Positions 36,380 to 48,130 of a stretch of DNA of 64,000 nucleotides are shown here, in pieces (position 1 is the first letter of the stretch; each line of letters opens with the position of its first letter). The translations under genes and the position numbers were made by a program. The DNA is from Purpureocillium takamizusanense (taxonomy: Eukaryota > Ascomycota > Sordariomycetes > Hypocreales > Ophiocordycipitaceae), in contig NC_063075.1 in the NCBI RefSeq assembly GCF_022605165.1, positions 868,001-932,000 on the forward strand. The letters run 5' to 3'. The notes beneath the pieces are model-generated. The model saw only the letters and a program-made list of their open reading frames with translations, was not told the origin of the DNA and did no database searches.

Positions 36380-37208
36380 ATGATGGCCACTGCCTGCCCG
36401 GCGGCACGTCCGCCTGTGACAAGAGCTGCCACCGACCGACTCGACCGACTCGACCGACACTGTGCATCCCCCCCCGGCGAACCGCACTACGGGACGGACA
36501 TGGCGCCTGTTTGTTGCTCGCGAAACACACACATACAGACGCACACACGCACACACGCACACACATCTTCGCTGCCGTCGGCATCGCTCCCGCTCCGTGT
36601 CGTGCATCCCGCCGCCCATCACTAAAGATGTGCCGTCGCCGCCGCCTGTGCAGCAGCACCGGCTCTGCCTCGTCCGTTCGTTTGTTCTCCTTTGCCCCCC
36701 CCCCCCTTCTCTCTTCCTTTCTCTGCCGCCCATCGTCTCGCTCCGACTTCCCCGCCGACCCTTGCACACCGGGGGACGGAACGTCCCTCTCCTGCTCGGG
36801 GTTGTTTTTGTGTCTCGAACCAACAACGGGTTTGTCATCTTGGGACTCTGATGATGAGCCTTCGGGCGCTGCCCATGACGCGTCCCAGAGAGAGCCCGCC
36901 GAGTCTTGCTGCTAGCACTACTACTAGTCTCTACGTCGCCAGGGGGAGGGCACGATCTTCTGGTGCGTGCGTGCCGTCGGGGACCAGAGCCGATGCCGGG
37001 CCGGGCGAAGAGCCAAGCGGGCCGGATAGTGCCTGGGTGGGGGGATTAAAGGCAGGTGCGGGACGCCGGAGACGGCAACTTAGTTTATGCCACTCACTAC
37101 GCGTGTTGCTCGCTCGCGGGGCTCCGGCTGCTTGCTGTTGGTTGCACGAGCGATGGCGATTTGTTGAGGATGCCGGGTTGTTTGGGCGGGCGGCTGTGTG
37201 CAATGCGG

Positions 37209-37259
37209 TGCAGCGCAGCGCAGAGCAGAGCAGAGCAGCGCAGAGCAGCGCAGAGCAGC
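37209..37259. repeat. CAGAG/CAGCG pentameric tandem repeat
   Basis: About ten imperfect pentamers alternating GCAGC and GCAGA. The translation in any frame is Gln/Ser/Ala-rich and explains the spurious frames over it. Confidence 0.8.
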
Positions 37260-37836
37260 TCGCCTGTGCGGTGCGGTGCAAAGCGGTGCAGTGCATGCGT
37301 GCGCGTGTGTTGGCCACATGACCAACGCAATGCGCGCCGCTGCGGATGGATGGATGGGATGCAAGGACGGACGGATGGACGGGATGGGGGTTGCACGCAC
37401 GCACGCACGCAAGTACGTTTCTATATGCGACCGTACGTACGTGCGTGTATGCCCTTGAATCCTCCATCTGTTTGTTTGTGACCCTTGAGAGGGAGGGAAG
37501 ACGACGTCGTCGGGCCTGATGGCGAAGGCCCTCCCTCTCTCTTCACAATGCGTGCCTGGCTGGGGTTCTCCGTTGCGGCTCCGCCCCTCGACGTCATTGT
37601 CGCGGAGCGGTACGGTACGGTACGGTGCGGTGCGGTGCGGTGCATCAAGCCGATGACACCCACCCGCGTAAAGAAGGGGGCCGAAATGGGGCGCATCGAG
37701 CAAGCAAGATCAAACATAGGGCACAATGGTGGGCTCTGGGGTCCGTTCGTCCCTCTCTCTCCCTCGCGCCACGGTAGACGAACTGCCGGTTGACAGCATG
37801 CAACACGGCCGCCAACGAACGGCCCCATATATACCT

Positions 37837-37852
37837 ACCTACCTTGGTAGGT
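37837..37852. repeat. ACCTACC/GGTAGGT inverted repeat
   Basis: A seven-base perfect stem around TT. Its core CCTACCTTGGTAGG recurs exactly at 57,079-57,092. Confidence 0.75.
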
Positions 37853-38554
37853 TAGTACCCAGAGTGCCAGTATACACTGGGTGCAGCAGTACTGCTAATC
37901 ATGGAAAGGGATCGGGGACTGGGACGCGGGGAGTTGCTGGCCTGCAAACCCGTGGAAGGCAGGCTGGCTCTCACTCAGCATTGGGGCTCGCTGGCTCACT
38001 TGCTCAACCACGGGCATGCCTGCAACAGACAAGGCTGTACGACTAGATCGTACTGAAGGGCAACCCGGCCAGCCAGCCAGCGGGGCGTCCGATCCTCGAA
38101 AGAACCTTACGCAAAGAAGTTGTCAAGGTAGGCGAGTATTTAGGTCAGTGCCTTGGGCCATCTCGCACCGACGAGGCGACTAACACTTCTCGCAATGTTC
38201 AGCACTGCACTGGACAGCCACCTGGCTGGCTGGCGGGAAGGGGGGGGGGGGGGTTGGTTTCGCCCAACTCACCCGAGTCCGTGGCCCCCCCCCAAACCCC
38301 AAACCCAAACAGAGCTTAGCTTCGCCGCTGGCCGCCGCTGGGTCGGCACGCGCTGGGAACGGCACGACGCCGGGCTATCCGTCCACCTCGACCTTGCCTT
38401 GCCCGCCTTGCCTTGCATTCCCGCCCGCGCCGGGCTCCCATGCCGTTCGGTTGTGTCCCCCCTCCCCCCTCCCCCCCTGTCGGAACAGCAAAGAGTACCA
38501 CCCCCTTGGCACCCTTGGTCGTCGTGACTGGGCAGTTGGGTAGGTTTAGTAGGG

Positions 38555-38568
38555 TAGGTACGTACCTA
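38555..38568. repeat. perfect palindrome TAGGTACGTACCTA
   Basis: A 14-bp perfect palindrome of the same ACCTA/TAGGT class seen at 18,223, 37,837, 38,895, 39,575 and 57,079. Confidence 0.75.
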
Positions 38569-38810
38569 GTAGCACGTTAGTAGTACTGGTGGAGTTCGCC
38601 AGAACGGCCCGAGCAGCAGCAGCAGCAGAGCGCAGCGCAGTGAATTCGACGCACTTGACCCGAGGTCAGCCCAGCCCCAGCCCCAGCCCAGCCCAGCCCA
38701 GCCCAGCCAGGAGCCAGGCGCCCGCCCAACCCAGTGCGCAAGCAAGCCCTCCCACTGAAACCTTGCTCTCCCATGTCGTCGTTGCCCGTCCGGAGTCCCA
38801 GATCCGTGTC

Positions 38811-38834
38811 CCGTCCGTCCGTCCGTCCGTCCGT
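38811..38834. repeat. CCGT tetranucleotide microsatellite
   Basis: Six CCGT units in tandem within the desert. Confidence 0.85.
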
Positions 38835-40720
38835 CTACTGTTGGCACGGTACTGTCTGCACCTGCCCGGGTCGCCGAGAACCAGTAACATGTAGTACCTA
38901 GGTAGGTACGAAGTAGGTTCTCCAGCAACACAGGCCTGTCAAACCGCATCTCACGCCGCTCATCACCTTTCCGACAGTCCCCCTCCCTCCTCTTCCTTGC
39001 CACCCGAGGTCCCCGGATCAGCAGGCGCGCCGCCGTCCTCCGTTTGCTCTTGTTCCCCGCCTCCGACCCGGCCCGCCTACGGGCTGACGGGTTGAAAGGG
39101 AGAAAAAAAGAAGAGAGGGCAGCAACACTCGCACTCGTATCTGTACGCGTGCCACCACGAGCGCACGCACCCCGCCCAGCTCGCGGCCGCCCGCCTCTGC
39201 AGCCTGCTCGCGCTGCCTCTGTCCGGGAGCAGGGCGTTACACGACGGCTCATCAGCGCTCCTTTGGGTACCAGAGGAAGCGACAAGACTCACGAGCGCGG
39301 CGGCAGGGCTGCGCCGTGGTGGGACGCACAGCACCGTCTGCTAGAACGGGTATTTGCCCGGCGGTGCGGTGCGGTGCGGTGCGCGCCTCTGCATACATAC
39401 ATACATGCGACCTGCGTATAGTACTGCATACTACATTTCGACGAGCACCCAACTGCAGCGCAGAAGGAGTACCGTGCCTGCCTGCCTACACCGAGCACAA
39501 AGTTCCCCGTTGCTCGCTCGCGATGCGCGCGCGGCCAATGGGTGTTGCGTCGAGGCACCCTGCCCGCAGACATTTAGGTACCTACCTGTACAGTATCATA
39601 CCTTCCTACCTCTTGTAGTACCCGACCTTGCCTTACCTAAGGTGAGCGAGCCCTGGGGGTCCCGCCGCACCCCCCTCGCCCGGGCGCTATCGCTGCCCGC
39701 TGGGAGAGCCAAAAAGAAAAAGTGGTCACCGCCCGTCCGTCTGGGCCCAGCCCAGCCCGGCCCAGCACCTCGGCGCCGCCAGCTGCCGCTGATGAGGCAA
39801 GGCCGGGTCGGGTCACTGAGGAACCCAAGGTACCCAGGGTAACAACAGCCCGCTCCTCGCCCATCCACCCACCCACACCCACACCCACAACCGCCCACGC
39901 CCCACGCCCATGTCCATGCCCACGCCCCATCACCCTTCCATCCACCACCCGGCAGGACCAGGGAAAGCGACCCAAGTACATTTGACTGGCGCACCCCCCC
40001 CCGGGCCCGCGGGTACATTATTTGTACCCTGGCCGTCTCGTGCACCGCACGCACGCCTCTGGCCCAACTCGACTCAACTCCTTCCTTTCCACTTCCACGG
40101 CATCTCCTCCTCCTCCTCCCCTCCTCACCTCCACCACCTCCCTAACCCTCACCCTCAGCACCACTACCACCACTACCACCACCACCTCCCCTCAAAAAAA
40201 TTTCCCAGACGCGACGCGGGCAACGGCCCTCTGGCGGACAGCAACATCCGCGAGCCTCGATCCGTCGCCGACGAACTCTGTGCGCGCGCCATTGGAAGCC
40301 GCACCGTTTCGTTGTACCGTTCGCACCCGCACCCGCTCGACTGCCGCATTCGGGCGCCGCCTGCCTGCCCTCTCTCCCGCCCGCGCGCGCTGCCCACGCC
40401 TGCGGCCACGACAGCATTGCGCATGCTCTGCCGACAACGACGACGAGACGCACCGCGCCCCGCGAGATAAGTCTCTCAACCCTACCGTCCGACGCCCGAA
40501 GCACCGCAGCAGCACTTGCGCCGACGCCGCCGCCGCCACCAGGGACCCCGACCCCCGACATCGACGTCAGTTTGTCCGATCCGACCCCCCCCCCCCCCCG
40601 CGTCGCCGTCGCCGTCTGCATCCTTGCCCAGCATTGGCAGCACCGCGCTTGGCTGCACGTCTGTCCAGCTGGCCGCCAGGCTAGACGCTCCTCGCGCAAC
40701 TCCATCTGGACCGGCAGAGC

Positions 40721-42237
40721 ATGGCCGAAGACCGCCTTCGCCAAGACCGTACTCAGCACAATCACTCCGAGGACAAGCACCAAGGCCCAGCCCGCTACCC
40801 TCCAGGGCCACCGCCGCCTTCCACGGACGAACATCAGCAGGGCCGGCGCTCCGTCGAGGGCCCGAGATCCGCCATGGCCGCAACTGTCACGCTCCCTTCC
40901 ATCCACGAGGCGCGCGGCGCCGCAGGCTACGGCCCTCAGGGACCGCCGCAACCACCTCCGCCTCCCGGCGCCCGCGGCGGCTACCCTCATGATCCGCGCT
41001 ATGCCTCGCCAAACGCCGTCAACGGCTACCCGCCACCGTCCGCGGGCCAGCAGCCGCCTCCCTCGACCTATCTGCCGCCTTTGCAGACCGGCCCCGCCGA
41101 CCCGCGCTCGCCAGCGTATCCCCCGGACCAACGAGGCGGCTACTACGATGACCGGCGGCCGCCCCCCGGCCAGTATCCCGACCCTCACCAAGCCCAGCAG
41201 TACGCGGCGGAGGGCTATTACTATCGCGGGCCTCCGGGAGTCGTGCCCCCCAACGGCTATCCCCGGCCGCCACAGGGACCGTACCAGGAGTATGCGCCGC
41301 AGCCAGGCGGCGCCCCGGGCATGGCGCAGGCCGCTCCAAGACAGCGAACCTCGATCGCCTGTCGGTACTGCCGCAAGAGAAAGGTGGGTTTGCGCCACGC
41401 TGAAGGGGGCAGACCTTGAACACGCACGAAGCAGTGCGGGCTGACCAGACCTTTTAGATCCGCTGCAGCGGCTACCAGAACACGCCGGGTGGCAAGTGTC
41501 AGAACTGCGCCCGGATGAACCAGGAATGCATCTTCCAGCCCGTGTCATCCTCGAGCTCGACCGCCTTCATCCCCGTGTCCGCAGTCCCCGGCGGGGTCCC
41601 TCCCGGAACCCAATTGTTCGGCGCGTACGGCCAGCCGTTGGCTCCCAGCTCCATGCCCGTCGGGCATCCCTATCCGCCTCCTCATCACGGAGGGCCACCA
41701 CCGCCCGGGCCGGCGCCTCCTAATTACTACTCGCAGCACCCCCCGCCGGGTCCGCACTCAGCGCAGCCCACGCAGTCGCCCACCGAGTCCTTTTCCTCGT
41801 ACGGGGACGACGCGCAGGTAGCCGGCAGGCGCCGGCGTCGCACGCCCGAGGAACGCGAGGAAGGCTACAGGCTGCCCCCGCCTCGAGGCGGCGCCCCAGA
41901 CGAGGAAGCCCGCCGTCGATCGCCCGCCGAGTTCTCCAACAACAGCAGCCCCGGAAACCTCACTCACCTACCTTACCAAGGCGCACGGCAAAGCCCTCAC
42001 AACGCTGCCGCGCTACCGCAGGCACCGGGGCAAGGCGGACGCTCGCCCGCGGCCGCCAATGGGTCAAGCGGCGCATCGACCCCCGCTCGGCAGCAGCAGG
42101 CCTCGTCCGGCCAGTCGCAAAACTCGACGTCTGTCATGAGCCTCAGCAACCTGGTGGACAAGAGCGACATCGACAGGGGCATGATTGACCGGCTCAACCG
42201 GCAGCGAGATTCCAAGGGGGCAAACGGGTCTCGTTGA
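40721..42237 (+). CDS. Zn2Cys6 zinc-cluster transcription factor
   Basis: Two exons, 40721-41383 and 41458-42237, around a 74-bp intron with donor GTGGGT, branch GCTGAC and acceptor TTTTAG. The product is 480 aa. The Zn2Cys6 motif spans the intron: C214-x2-C217-x6-C224-x10-C235-x2-C238-x6-C245, with the basic CRKRKIRC stretch that contacts CGG half-sites in this family. Residues 1-210 are Pro/Gly/Tyr-rich and low-complexity. The region after the cluster is Pro/Ser-rich, followed by a basic RRRRRTPEEREE patch near 320-335 and a short conserved-looking C-terminal helix (VMSLSNLVDKSDIDRGMIDRLNRQR). No fungal-specific regulatory domain of the usual middle-homology kind is seen, and no leucine zipper. 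Target genes are unknown. Class assignment is firm; I do not recognise a named orthologue. It stands alone between two repeat-rich spacers. Confidence 0.93.
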
Positions 42238-44632
42238 GGAGATGAAAGAAGGCGTCTGCCTGCAGAGGGCACCCGTCGAACGGGGCCGCGACCCCTTTCC
42301 GCCCGCGTCAAGTGCTGAGGGAGAAGGAGGAACAGCCAGACACCATCTAACAAAGAAGAAGGGAAAAAACAACAAAAGAAGAAAAAAAAAGAAAGAAGTC
42401 GACTCTGCCGGACAGTTGGTCACTTTTAAGCTACGCGCGCACGTTTCTTGTGGTACATCGGAAGACGCTCGAGACGATTCTGGCTTCTCGTTGACGAGAA
42501 CTCGACACCTGCATGATGGCGGATTTCGGCGAGCAGAACCTCCAGAGGTCTTTTGGGCGATACAGGACGGCGATACCAAAGTTTAGAACAACCATCCCGT
42601 TTGGCAACAAACACGCTTGCTTTTGGGGGCGCACGTCGTTTGCGTTTACTACAACCCGTCCTTGTTTCGCTGCTTTGCGCCAGCTGCGACGCCCGGTTTT
42701 TCATTTCGCACCCTTCCTTGCCCCCCCCCATTTTGTCACCCTTTGTTTCTACTAGGATCGGGAGCGTGTCCGTCCGTCTGTTGATGTTGTCGGATGCGTG
42801 GGACGACCACGGCGGCCGATGACGGCGATGAGGAGGGCTGGCGCTGCTGCCGCGCTAGTTGTAATGGCACGATCAATGTTTATGTCTCCTTTTATATTCA
42901 TGTCAGAAAAGACGGACCTGCCTCACGGCACCAAACGTTTTGATTTTCTTGTTCATTTTTGTTGGACTCTTTTTTATTTTCCAACTCTCGCTCTGATCAC
43001 TTTTGGTTTTTGTTTTCTCGCTGGCTCACGGGTGGGAGGCATATGGGGCGCATGGGCGGAATGGGTAGTTGGGCGCCTTTCTCCCGCGCTCAACTCTCGG
43101 CCCAACCGATGGCGCAAGACGGTGCTGGACTTGTCGGGGGGTGCCTGGTATGGCTGGCCGCAATGTGTATGTACATGGATGGCTCTCGACGCGATTGCAT
43201 GGGATGGGATGGGACGGCACTGTGCGTCGAGCCGAGCCAAAGTGTTAGGAATGTCTACAAGCTGCAGTTTGGCAGTGTGTTTGCCTCAGGCCGCGGGTGC
43301 CCTCGATGGTCCCACGAAGCCAGCCACCCGTGCTCCGAGTCGAGTCCCCGGGTTTCTTTTTTTAATTCCCTATTCACCGGGTCCATTGTCCGCCATGCCG
43401 TCCCTTGGCTGGCTGGGCAAACGCTCCTACCACGGGTCGAAGGTATGATACCGTCAGTGCTAACGAACTTATGACGCCGTAGGTTCGTGGACTCAAGCCT
43501 CTTTCCCCCCTTATTTAGCGGCGGCGGGGCCGGATGGGGAGGGGGGAGGGGCTCAGGGGCTTTTTCTCTCTCCGTCCGTAGCCTTCGCCGCCATCCTCCT
43601 CTGCCATTGTGACGACTGAACCGACCTACCGACCGACCGACCGACCGACCGACCAAGAGAGCCGGGGCCCGCACCGCCATGTCCGTTTTGATTTTTTTCT
43701 CGGGCGAGTACCGGTCGGTTCCCGGTCCGGCAACCCCCTACTATCCGAAGCAATACTGAAGGAAGCATCATCCACTGGGGATAATTTATCGCCGTGCGAG
43801 CTTTTGTCTGTTTTGTGCGTTTGCGTGTACGTGGTATGTTCGTGGGACCCGTGGGACCACCCGCCCGCGGGCGTTGCGTTGCGTTGCGTTGCGTTGCGTG
43901 CGCGGACCTCCCGTTGGACAGGAAAAAGGGGGGGGGGAGGAGGGCTCGCGGGCCAAGCCAACCAACAGGGTGCAGAGGAACAGCGACGCACACACGCATA
44001 TACGCACAGAGGGAGAGAGAGGGGCACACAGACACACAGACACTACGTACTGCGAATGTACAAAACGACTTGTTGGTTAGAGCGTGCGTACCTGTGACCG
44101 CCGACCACCACCACCACCTCCATCACCGTCTTGGCGGGGGAGGGAATTGCCGTTTCTAGGGTGGGGGATGTGGGAGAAAAACGGCTGGATGGTTGGCTGG
44201 ACTGGACTGGACTGGGCTGGCTGGCGTTCGGGTACGTATGTTACGAAGTACGCATGTACGAAACGGGCGCGTTGTCGTGTGGGGGAGAAAGGGGGACAAG
44301 GGCGGTTCGGTTCGTTCGTCCCGTTCGCTCGCTTCTTTGCTGCATGACACGTCTTGCGGAACGAGCAGTACGGAGCAGCACGAGAAGGACACTGTGTGTC
44401 CGTTCTGGAAGTATGGAAGAGGGGGCGAAGGGGCAGAGACGAAGCCAAGGACAGGGACAGGGACAGGATAGGGCAGGACAGGACAGGACAGGGTCGCCAT
44501 CTCTCGCGGGGGGTTTTGGATTTGGGGGTTTTCTGTTGGAGAGAGATGACTCGCAGTGAGGACAGATGGGCGTGGCGCTGAGCGAGCGGGCGGGCGGGCC
44601 TGAGCCACACTTTACTTGGTTGATGAGGGGTG

Positions 44633-44634
<2 letters not shown>

Positions 44635-44670
<36 letters not shown>
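44635..44670. repeat. (GT)18 dinucleotide microsatellite
   Basis: Thirty-six uninterrupted bases of GT, followed 35 bp later by a CTG run (44,706-44,728). The longest pure simple repeat seen in the window. Confidence 0.95.
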
Positions 44671-44671
<1 letters not shown>

Positions 44672-44705
44672 TGGCGGTCGCTGCTGAGGCTTCCTGCTAC
44701 TGCTA

Positions 44706-44728
44706 CTGCTGCTGCTGCTGCTGCTGCT
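44706..44728. repeat. CTG trinucleotide microsatellite
   Basis: Seven CTG units plus two bases; part of a compound repeat with the neighbouring GT run. Confidence 0.85.
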
Positions 44729-47700
44729 TTGTCTTCTTCTACTACTACCGCTGCTGGCCGCTGCACGCGTCTTAATATTTACGACACAACATGACACGAC
44801 GACGTATCTTGTCACTATGTGGAAGGGCGCGCGAACAGAAATTTCTGATTTCGAGTCGCTAGTTGAAAATAAAAAAGCCATGAGGAGCGAAGGACGAGCG
44901 GGGGCCGTCCCTCGGCGGCCATGGGGAGCTTTCGATGGGGGCGGGTGAAGCCGTCAGTCAGCGTAGTTTGACAGGGGACGGGCACTTCTTCTTACCGCTA
45001 AAGGGGAAGAAGAGGGGCGGGTGGTGGTGAATAGCTAAAGTCCCTGGATGCCAGGGCACTTCCCGCCAGGGCACTTGCCTTCCCTCTGCTTCTACTACCG
45101 CTACCACTTCCACTACTTCTCCCAACGTTAGTACTACTCCTCGTTAACGCCCCGCGGGTCACGGCGGTGTGGCGGAGCTTGGAACGCTACGAACCCAGCG
45201 CCGTAGAATCGGGTGGAGAGCGGAGGGTAGAGAGGTAGAGAGGTAGGGGGCCACAGCGCACTATGGCTGGGTAACACAATCCAGCACACGTGCGAGAAGA
45301 TCATCACATACTAACTACCGTTCAGCCGGGGACAGGACCGGCCATCGAGCGCGTTAAGGGGTCTGGATCGCACCCTCCCCCCCCCCCAATCACCCCGGTC
45401 CATGACCGCTGGAAAGAGGGGGTGGGGGTTCACGGTGAAAAGGGTATTTGAAAAATGGCCAGATGCCAGTCGTCCTCGATGAATTGGGCGAACAGGGTTG
45501 AAAGACGGCGGCGGGGCGGAGGCGACGACGACGCGGTCTGACGATGCCCAATCACCTTTGACAGGATGGGCGTGGCAGTCAGTCGTCCTGGGGGCAGGGA
45601 ACAGCGTCCCCTGTGATTCCCTACTACAACAAGGGGCGGAGGAGCCCTGTGCCAGCCCCAGGTGTGGTAGTTGTGGTGGTTGTGGTGGTGGTGCTGGAGG
45701 CGGAGCGGACCTGGTGATGGTGGTTTGTGATTCGAGCCAGCCAGACGCCTCACTTCGGGGCTCCTCCGTCCCCGTGGTGGCGGCCAGCCAGGCGGCGTAC
45801 ATGCTACGCCGCTGGTACCGCTGACTGTCGTTGGACGGGAGCCTCCCGCCGTCCGACGTTTGCGTGCAGGTTTGTGGTGGGCAGTTACCTAGAGAGAGTG
45901 GAAATGGGGAAGGGCTTTCGTCGGCCGGAAGAAAAGTCCCGTTCAGGTGCTCGGGGAGACACGGAGAGAAGGGGAGGGACAGAGAGAGGAAGAAAGAGGA
46001 AGACACACCAGAAATATGGGCGGGCGAGAGGAGTCACAAGAAGCAGCGTCTCGCCGCCACTCCCGCTACGTACGTTCGTACGCATGTATCCGAGACGGGC
46101 GAGTACCTGCCACGTACCTACGCAGTTACATCTACCATCACTGCCTCGTGCGTGCGCTCAACTAGCGTCCCCGCGGGCGGAGCGTTTCGCGACGGGCCTT
46201 GCGCGGTTTCCGTCCTGCCTTTTCCCTCTCGTGCGGCGGGCGGACCTCCCGGTCTCCCGTCAGCCGCCGCCGCCGGCGTTGGGGGAGGGGGGTTGATGGA
46301 TGGGCGGCGGCGCTGGAAGTGGAAAGGCAAAAAGCGCAGGACAGCAGTGGAAGGGAGACCGACCGGTGGTGGATTGGGCGAGCCCACGGAGGGAAAGGGG
46401 GGGAAGAACGCCCACTTGGCGGCGGACGCGGCGCCGGCGGAGGCTTCGGTGACGGGCGGCCGGCGGGGCACATTTTTGGATTTGATAGTGCTGTCACTGA
46501 GGTGGGAGGAGGAGGGGATGGCTATTCTCCCTTCCGAGGAGGAGATAGAAGAGGCGTGGTGGGCGGCGGCGTGCCTCATGACAGGATGGGCTGGGTGTCT
46601 TGTTTGGTGGTGTTGAAACGGACAGCTCTGCCGCCTGGGGGGGACGACTTGTGTGGTTCTTCTGCCTTTTGGGTCCGGAATATCTGCATCTACAGCTCCC
46701 ACCACGATGCTGCTGTACTGTGATTGGTAACCACATGTATGGCATTCACAAAAGTGACTGCTACCCTCGAATTCTCCGAGGTGAAGCAGAGAAAGGTGTG
46801 AGACATGGTATTAGTTTGCACATGGGCATGCTATTGATGCTTGCGTCTTGGAAGGGGGGGGGGTGTGGGCGAGCGTTTGCGCTGTGGTGGGATGACTACT
46901 GGGCGTTTCTCCCCCCCTTCTCGCCGTCTTCCTCTTCCACTTGCTCTTTGTGTATGTGTGTGTGTGTGTGCGTGCGTGTGGTGTGTCTTGGGAGGCTGAG
47001 AGGACAGACGACGTTGGAGGCGGTAAGGTTTTGAGGCTTGGAGCATTGATTGGGGAGGAGGGGGCGGCTATGGTTTAGAAAAGGGGGGGAGGGGGAGGGG
47101 TGCCGGCGAAGCGTAGTTACTGGATAGCAAAAGAAATGTCCAGCTGACGTTCAAGTGTCTGTGTCTGTGTGTGTGTTGCGTGCTGTCTGTCCGTCTGTCC
47201 GGCCACATGTTAGTTAGTCCCCCCTCCGCTACGGATGGTAGCACGGCACATGCGTCGTGAGAACAGTCTGTCTGCGTCAAAGAACCAAAAGGTTTCCCCT
47301 CCAAAATGTAGGTACACGTAAAAGCCCGTTCGCATGTGAATGTGCGAGTGCCTGGAAAGTGCGCCAGACGTCACGTGGACGCACCAGCCTTGCCAGCCCA
47401 GCAGCCCCAAGCCATGGGTTTGCCGTTGACCGCTGGAATGTACGATGATGCAGGAACGCGCGCACATGTGGGGGATGGGGAACCACGGTACGGGTCGCAA
47501 GGCTGGTACTACGTACAAGAGTACAACAACTACACTAGTACTACCGTTACTAGCAGTAGGTGCATATGCACACAGTAGGGAAAAGGGGGCGGCGGGCAAA
47601 GGGAGGCTAAGGGGAGGAGGAAACGCAGCAACAGTAGCAGCAGTACACGTAGCGGCGAAGCCCGGGTCCCCCAGATCTACGTACGTAGCACGCAACGGCG

Positions 47701-48130
47701 TCGTGTCTCAGAAACGTGGCAGAGGCGGTTTTGGGGATGGAGACTACGTGCGTGGAGGACAACCACGAGGCCCAAAAGGTGAGACAATTCCCAGGTTTCC
47801 CCCTCCTCCCTCCGGCGCGCGCGCACCCGTCTCACTGGTAGGTAGAGGTATGTACTACTAGTACTACGTACTGCCACGGACCAAGATGGAGGTGTGGCGG
47901 TCGCATTTTCGGGGGCCCCTCCATCCGTTTGTCCCCTTTGTTTCTGTCATCTCCATCGCGGCGCGGGCGAGGCGGGCGCGGGGGATTTGCGTCGGTTCCT
48001 GCAGCGTGCATAAGCGTCCCGAGGGACGGCAGACAACGTGAATGGACGAGGGGTTTTGCGGCTGTGCGCGTGCGTGTCTCGAGTGAATCGTGTGGGTGTG
48101 CCAAGGGGCGTGCCAGTGTGTAGTATATAC

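Larger units (their letters stand above)
33501..40720. other. gene desert, right half: microsatellite- and palindrome-rich spacer
   Basis: Over 7 kb crowded with simple repeats (CGCA near 35,440-35,471; CAC at 36,355-36,379; CAGAG/CAGCG at 37,209-37,259; GGTAC/GGTGC at 37,610-37,643; CCCAG at 38,676-38,706; CCGT at 38,811-38,834; GGTGC at 39,361-39,383), homopolymer G or C runs, and short ACCTA/TAGGT palindromes. Apparent ORFs are translations of these repeats. The last part (39,990-40,720) is C-rich and probably the promoter and leader of the zinc-cluster gene. Confidence 0.55.
42238..48130. other. repeat-rich intergenic region
   Basis: The first 400 bp should be the 3' UTR of the zinc-cluster gene. 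The rest has GACC (43,626-43,652), GCGTT (43,870-43,898), a GT run (44,635-44,670) and CTG (44,706-44,728) repeats, many CGTACGTA-type motifs and G-rich stretches. Predicted frames are short and compositionally biased. No gene supported. Confidence 0.55.

Noticed and set aside
38676..38834. Closely spaced tandem repeats suggesting a CRISPR array
   Set aside because: Units are 4-5 bp without spacers, and the genome is eukaryotic; these are microsatellites.
40142..41548. 468-codon minus-strand frame opposite the zinc-cluster gene
   Set aside because: It is antisense to a clear Zn2Cys6 gene with GC-rich codons, a classic shadow frame.
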